Of a stretch of 17,820 nucleotides of DNA, positions 14,999 to 17,820 are shown piece by piece (the stretch's first letter is position 1; the number at the start of each line of letters is the position of its first letter). The DNA comes from an uncultured Veillonella sp. (GTDB lineage Bacteria > Bacillota > Negativicutes > Veillonellales > Veillonellaceae): assembly GCA_934202095.1 (NCBI GenBank), contig CAKPXN010000030.1, positions 1-17,820 of the forward strand, read 5' to 3'. The notes under the pieces are model-generated. The model saw nothing but the letters and a program-made list of their open reading frames with translations. It made no database searches and was not told the DNA's origin. The position numbers were made by a program, and so were the translations under genes.

Positions 14999-16015
14999 AT
15001 GGATTATTTTCATTATACATATAAACATAATCACATAGACTTTAGTAGCCATATATACAAGGTTAGTACCTATCATTACAACTGGCATGGAGAAACAGAG
15101 ATCCTCATTTTGCTAAAGGGCCGTATCGAGATGAGTTGCAATAGTGAGGTTTTTACAATGGAGCCTCTCGACTCTATCATTATTTCACCTCAAGTGGGGC
15201 ACGCCACGTTAGCATTAGAGCAGGATACGACGGCATTGGTTATTCATGTAGGTAAGGATTTTTTTCAACAATTTGATCCGAACTTTGGAATGTATCAATT
15301 TGTAGTACGTTCTAATGAATCGAACCGTCATAATTCATTTTTTACATCCTTGCGTCATCATGCGGCTATGATGATGCTTATAATGGCTGATGGTGAAAGC
15401 TCAGCTAATCGTTTAGGGCTGGAGCATCACTATTTGTCATTGGCGAGTGATTTATATAGTGAGATTGATGTTGTTAAGTCGATTCATGGTAAGCCTGTTG
15501 ATATGACGGTAGCTACCTTTGATAAGATGATTGCTTATATAGATAAAAATTATCAGCAAAAGATTGAATTAGAAGATATTGCCCAAATCGGTGGTTATAA
15601 TGTGAACTATACATCTCAATTCTTTAAACGCCAATTAGGTGTTTCCTTCTTAGAATATGTGTTGCGCTTGAGATTACGCGAGGCTACTGTTCGATTGGCT
15701 AACTCCACAGATAGTGTGGCACATATAGCTAGTGATTGTGGATTTGCAGATATCAAAGCCTTTAATGTGTCCTTTAAAAAGCATTTTCATACAACACCTT
15801 CAGAATATCGTAAGCAAGCAAAAGAGATGGGGCGTAAAACTAAGCTACATGATTGGAAGGAAATTATTTCTACCCAAGAACAAGATATTATAAGAATACT
15901 AGAATCTTTCGTTCCTTATCACGATGACTTGCAATATAAGGTTGAATTAGATAAGGCCAATCAAAAGTTACAGACTGTAAAGAAACAACTTAAATCTGTT
16001 GTGGAAAAATTATAA
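14999..16015 (+). CDS. AraC family transcriptional regulator, copy 2
   Basis: A 338-residue paralogue of the regulator at 13189, roughly two thirds identical by eye over its full length, indicating a tandem duplication. The cupin-like sensor carries NWHGETEILILLKGR and MEPLDSIIISPQVGHATLAL. The AraC domain occupies about 172-280, with recognition segments NYTSQFFKRQLG and IKAFNVSFKKHF that differ from copy 1 at only a few positions. The tail (about 310-338) is again charged and helical. Divergence is highest in the linker (about 125-170). GGGAG lies 12 bases before the start. The gene precedes ttdA-ttdB and is inferred to activate it in response to tartrate or a related compound. Confidence 0.92.
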   Translation: MDYFHYTYKHNHIDFSSHIYKVSTYHYNWHGETEILILLKGRIEMSCNSEVFTMEPLDSIIISPQVGHATLALEQDTTALVIHVGKDFFQQFDPNFGMYQFVVRSNESNRHNSFFTSLRHHAAMMMLIMADGESSANRLGLEHHYLSLASDLYSEIDVVKSIHGKPVDMTVATFDKMIAYIDKNYQQKIELEDIAQIGGYNVNYTSQFFKRQLGVSFLEYVLRLRLREATVRLANSTDSVAHIASDCGFADIKAFNVSFKKHFHTTPSEYRKQAKEMGRKTKLHDWKEIISTQEQDIIRILESFVPYHDDLQYKVELDKANQKLQTVKKQLKSVVEKL

Positions 16016-16076
16016 TATACAATTATTAGGTATAGGTGATTTTGTATATTTGTTAATCCTATTAAAAAATATGGTG

Positions 16077-16111
16077 AAAGAGCACTGCTTTTCGATAGCA
16101 GTGCTCTTTTT
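16077..16111 (+). terminator. Terminator of araC copy 2
   Basis: AAAGAGCACTGCT (16077-16089) pairs perfectly over 13 bp with AGCAGTGCTCTTT (16097-16109), then T to 16111. The stem resembles the one after copy 1 (AAGAGCAYTR), another sign of duplication. Confidence 0.88.
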
Positions 16112-16177
16112 GTACGTTTATATAGGCAAAATTGTATATTTTATATGTAAAAAAATATAATTATATAGGTGTTTTTG

Positions 16178-16253
16178 TATGATTTTGACATGCTTTCATC
16201 ATTAAAAATGAACTTGTAAATTGGATAGTTATATCCTGAAAAAAGAGTAGAAT
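16178..16253 (+). promoter_or_regulatory. ttdA promoter with shared AraC-type operator
   Basis: TGGATAGTTATATC (16222-16235) followed after 12 bp by TAGAAT (16248-16253), the same block and spacing as at the SemiSWEET gene. The distal element TATGATTTT is at 16178-16186, 12 bp further upstream than in the other promoter, about one helical turn. Confidence 0.6.
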
Positions 16254-16331
16254 GGAATCATCGAAAGGAGCTAAGGTTCCTAAACAGAAAAAATCAGTAT
16301 TTATATAATGAAGTCCTGTTGGAGGTTTACG

Positions 16332-17234
16332 ATGAGTACGAAAGAACAACAAGTACAAGAGATGACAAATGTCATCGCCAAGGTCATTGCTTATATGGCA
16401 AAGAAATTACCTGATGATGTGGAAGCTAAGATTAAAGAATTAGCAGCGGATGAAAAAAATCCATTAGCTAAAACAATTTATGAAACAATGCATAAAAATA
16501 TGGATCTTGCTTACGAATTGAATCGTCCTTCTTGCCAAGATACAGGGGTATTGCAATTCTGGGTGAAGGTTGGTTCTAACTATCCATTAATTGGTGAATT
16601 GGAAGAAATTTTGCGTAATGCTACATACCAAGCTACACAAGATGCACCACTTCGTCATAACTGTGTTGAAACATTCGATGAATTCAATACAGGTAAAAAT
16701 ATTGGCCGTACTGCACCATATATCATGTGGGATATCGTTCCTGATCGTGATGATGTAGAAATCTTCCCTTACATGGCTGGCGGCGGCTGCTCCTTGCCAG
16801 GATCTGGTAAAACATTGATGCCAGGTGAAGGTTATGAAGGCGTTGCTAAATTCGTGTTAGATTTGATGACAAGCTATGGTTTGAATGCATGTCCTCCATT
16901 ATTGGTTGGTGTTGGTATTGCTACATCTATCGATACAGCAGCGGTTATGTCCAAAAAGGCTTTGATGCGTCCTGTATCCTCTAAGGCTGAAAATGAAAAA
17001 GCAGCATATATGGAACAATTACTAGAAGATGGTATTAATGCATTACATCTTGGACCTCAAGGTATGGGCGGTGATAAATCCCTTATGGGTGTAAACATTG
17101 AACATGGTTCTCGTCATCCATCTGTAATTTCCGTAGCTGTTAACGTTGGTTGCTGGAACCATCGTCGCGGACATATGGTATTTGATAAAGACGGTAAGTA
17201 CGAAATTCTATCTCACAAAGGAGTGACATTCTAA
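16332..17234 (+). CDS. ttdA: L(+)-tartrate dehydratase, alpha subunit
   Basis: A 300-residue iron-sulfur subunit. With TtdB it dehydrates L-tartrate to oxaloacetate in the cytosol. It follows E. coli TtdA closely (about 303 residues) through [10 protein letters not shown] (148-157), MPGEGYEGV (163-171), [15 protein letters not shown] (185-199) and the end LSHKGVTF. The likely 4Fe-4S ligands are Cys68 in SCQDTG, Cys187 in ACPP and Cys274 in VGCWNHRRG. It belongs to the class I fumarase superfamily, so fumarase or another hydroxy-acid activity is possible. The start at 16332 is set by GGAGG (16321-16325) 6 bases upstream. The stop overlaps the ttdB start by one base (TAATG), implying coupled translation and equal amounts of subunits. 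Confidence 0.9.
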   Translation: MSTKEQQVQEMTNVIAKVIAYMAKKLPDDVEAKIKELAADEKNPLAKTIYETMHKNMDLAYELNRPSCQDTGVLQFWVKVGSNYPLIGELEEILRNATYQATQDAPLRHNCVETFDEFNTGKNIGRTAPYIMWDIVPDRDDVEIFPYMAGGGCSLPGSGKTLMPGEGYEGVAKFVLDLMTSYGLNACPPLLVGVGIATSIDTAAVMSKKALMRPVSSKAENEKAAYMEQLLEDGINALHLGPQGMGGDKSLMGVNIEHGSRHPSVISVAVNVGCWNHRRGHMVFDKDGKYEILSHKGVTF

Positions 17235-17820
17235 TGGCTAAACATATTTTGACAACACCAATCCAAGCATCTGATCTTGAAGGTATTAAAGCAGGGGATA
17301 TTATTTACTTAAATGGTCACATCACAACATGCCGTGATGTAGCTCATCGTCGTCTTGTTGAATATGGTCGTGAATTACCAGTAGATGTTCGTAACGGTGC
17401 CATCTTGCACGCAGGTCCAATCGTACGTGATCATGGTGATGATAAATTTGAAATGATTTCCGTAGGTCCTACAACATCTATGCGTATGGAAAAATTTGAG
17501 TACGAATTTGTAAAACAAACAGGTGTACGCCTCATCGTTGGTAAAGGTGGCATGGGTCCTGAAACAGCACGTGCATGTAAAGACTTTGGTGCACTTCACT
17601 GTGTATTCCCAGCAGGTAATGCAGTACTTGCTGCTACAGAAGTAGAAGAAATCGAGTCTGCGAACTGGCGTGAACTTGGTATGCCTGAAACATTATGGAC
17701 TTGCCGTGTAAAAGAATTCGGTCCACTCATCGTATCCATCGATGCAGAAGGCAACAACTACTTTGAAAATAAAAAAGTAGAATACAATGCGAAAAAAGAA
17801 GAAGTGTTAGAAGAAATCTA
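17234..17820 (+). CDS. ttdB: L(+)-tartrate dehydratase, beta subunit (3' end at window edge)
   Basis: The frame is open from ATG at 17234 to the window edge, giving 195 residues; E. coli TtdB has about 201, so little or nothing is missing. The last two bases are TA, which could begin a stop codon. The protein starts [10 protein letters not shown] and carries [11 protein letters not shown] (31-41), HAGPIVR (59-65), [14 protein letters not shown] (76-89), [12 protein letters not shown] (97-108), [11 protein letters not shown] (125-135) and [14 protein letters not shown] (157-170). The TTSMRME wording matches tartrate dehydratase, whereas large class I fumarases have a different residue pattern there. 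It lies in the same transcript as ttdA. Confidence 0.92.
   Translation, partial: MAKHILTTPIQASDLEGIKAGDIIYLNGHITTCRDVAHRRLVEYGRELPVDVRNGAILHAGPIVRDHGDDKFEMISVGPTTSMRMEKFEYEFVKQTGVRLIVGKGGMGPETARACKDFGALHCVFPAGNAVLAATEVEEIESANWRELGMPETLWTCRVKEFGPLIVSIDAEGNNYFENKKVEYNAKKEEVLEEI

Larger units (their letters stand above)
16016..16331. other. Intergenic region between araC copy 2 and ttdA
   Basis: No gene is present. It holds TATAGGTGATTTTGTATA (16031-16048), the araC terminator (16077-16111), two related elements at about 16119-16140 and 16163-16186, the promoter block at 16222-16253, and a leader of about 70 bp to ttdA. A second TATAAT at 16304-16309 lacks a -35. Confidence 0.6.

Noticed and set aside
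17375..17599. 74-residue Cys-rich minus-strand frame at the right end
   Set aside because: It is antisense to ttdB, which matches tartrate dehydratase beta along its whole length.
16332..17820. Assignment of the final gene pair as two-subunit fumarase
   Set aside because: Residue patterns along both subunits, such as TTSMRME and the MAGGGC/GYEGV region, follow tartrate dehydratase more closely; fumarase activity remains possible but is not the first choice.

Overview
The window looks like chromosomal DNA of a diderm Firmicute of the Negativicutes, most likely Veillonella. It is AT-rich and has strong Gram-positive-style ribosome binding sites (AGGAGG type). It also encodes an outer-membrane autotransporter ending in a C-terminal Phe, alongside anaerobic C4-acid metabolism genes. 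The genus is an inference; the window contains no rRNA or other marker.

Left end (1-1890): a CRISPR array of 25 intact 36-bp repeats plus one decayed terminal repeat. Repeat shape (GTTTGAGAG start, CTCTAAAAC end) and 30-nt spacers are typical of type II (Cas9) systems. No cas gene, tracrRNA or clear leader is inside the window; repeat decay puts the old end on the right, so any leader and cas genes are expected to the left. A large nested inverted repeat separates the array from a convergent, orphan HipA/CtkA-like kinase gene (1890-3026, minus) whose promoter carries two adjacent palindromes.

Middle (3148-9936): a type V autotransporter gene on the minus strand is broken by a +1 frameshift, with a long structured 3' region and a strong terminator. 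Next come DNA-3-methyladenine glycosylase I (tag), a DUF554 membrane protein, a YbjJ-like MFS transporter and GMP reductase (guaC, minus, convergent), mostly separated by clear hairpin terminators.

10130-12993: a tightly packed run of thiT (thiamine ECF S component), a mobA-mobB fusion and moeA. The genes overlap by 8 and 20 bp, which suggests a translationally coupled operon linking a thiamine transporter with molybdenum cofactor maturation.

Right end (13100-17820): two tandem modules. Each has an AraC-type regulator gene (paralogues, roughly two thirds identical by eye) behind a near-identical promoter and hairpin leader, followed by a terminator and then a target gene: a SemiSWEET small transporter in module 1, and L(+)-tartrate dehydratase ttdA-ttdB in module 2 (ttdB runs to the window edge). 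The two target promoters share a block with TGGATAGTTATATC and a TAGAAT -10 at identical spacing, and the two regulators have almost identical recognition helices. The simplest reading is a duplicated regulator pair controlling one regulon that joins a SemiSWEET carrier to tartrate (or related hydroxy-diacid) breakdown. This is the most interesting system in the window.
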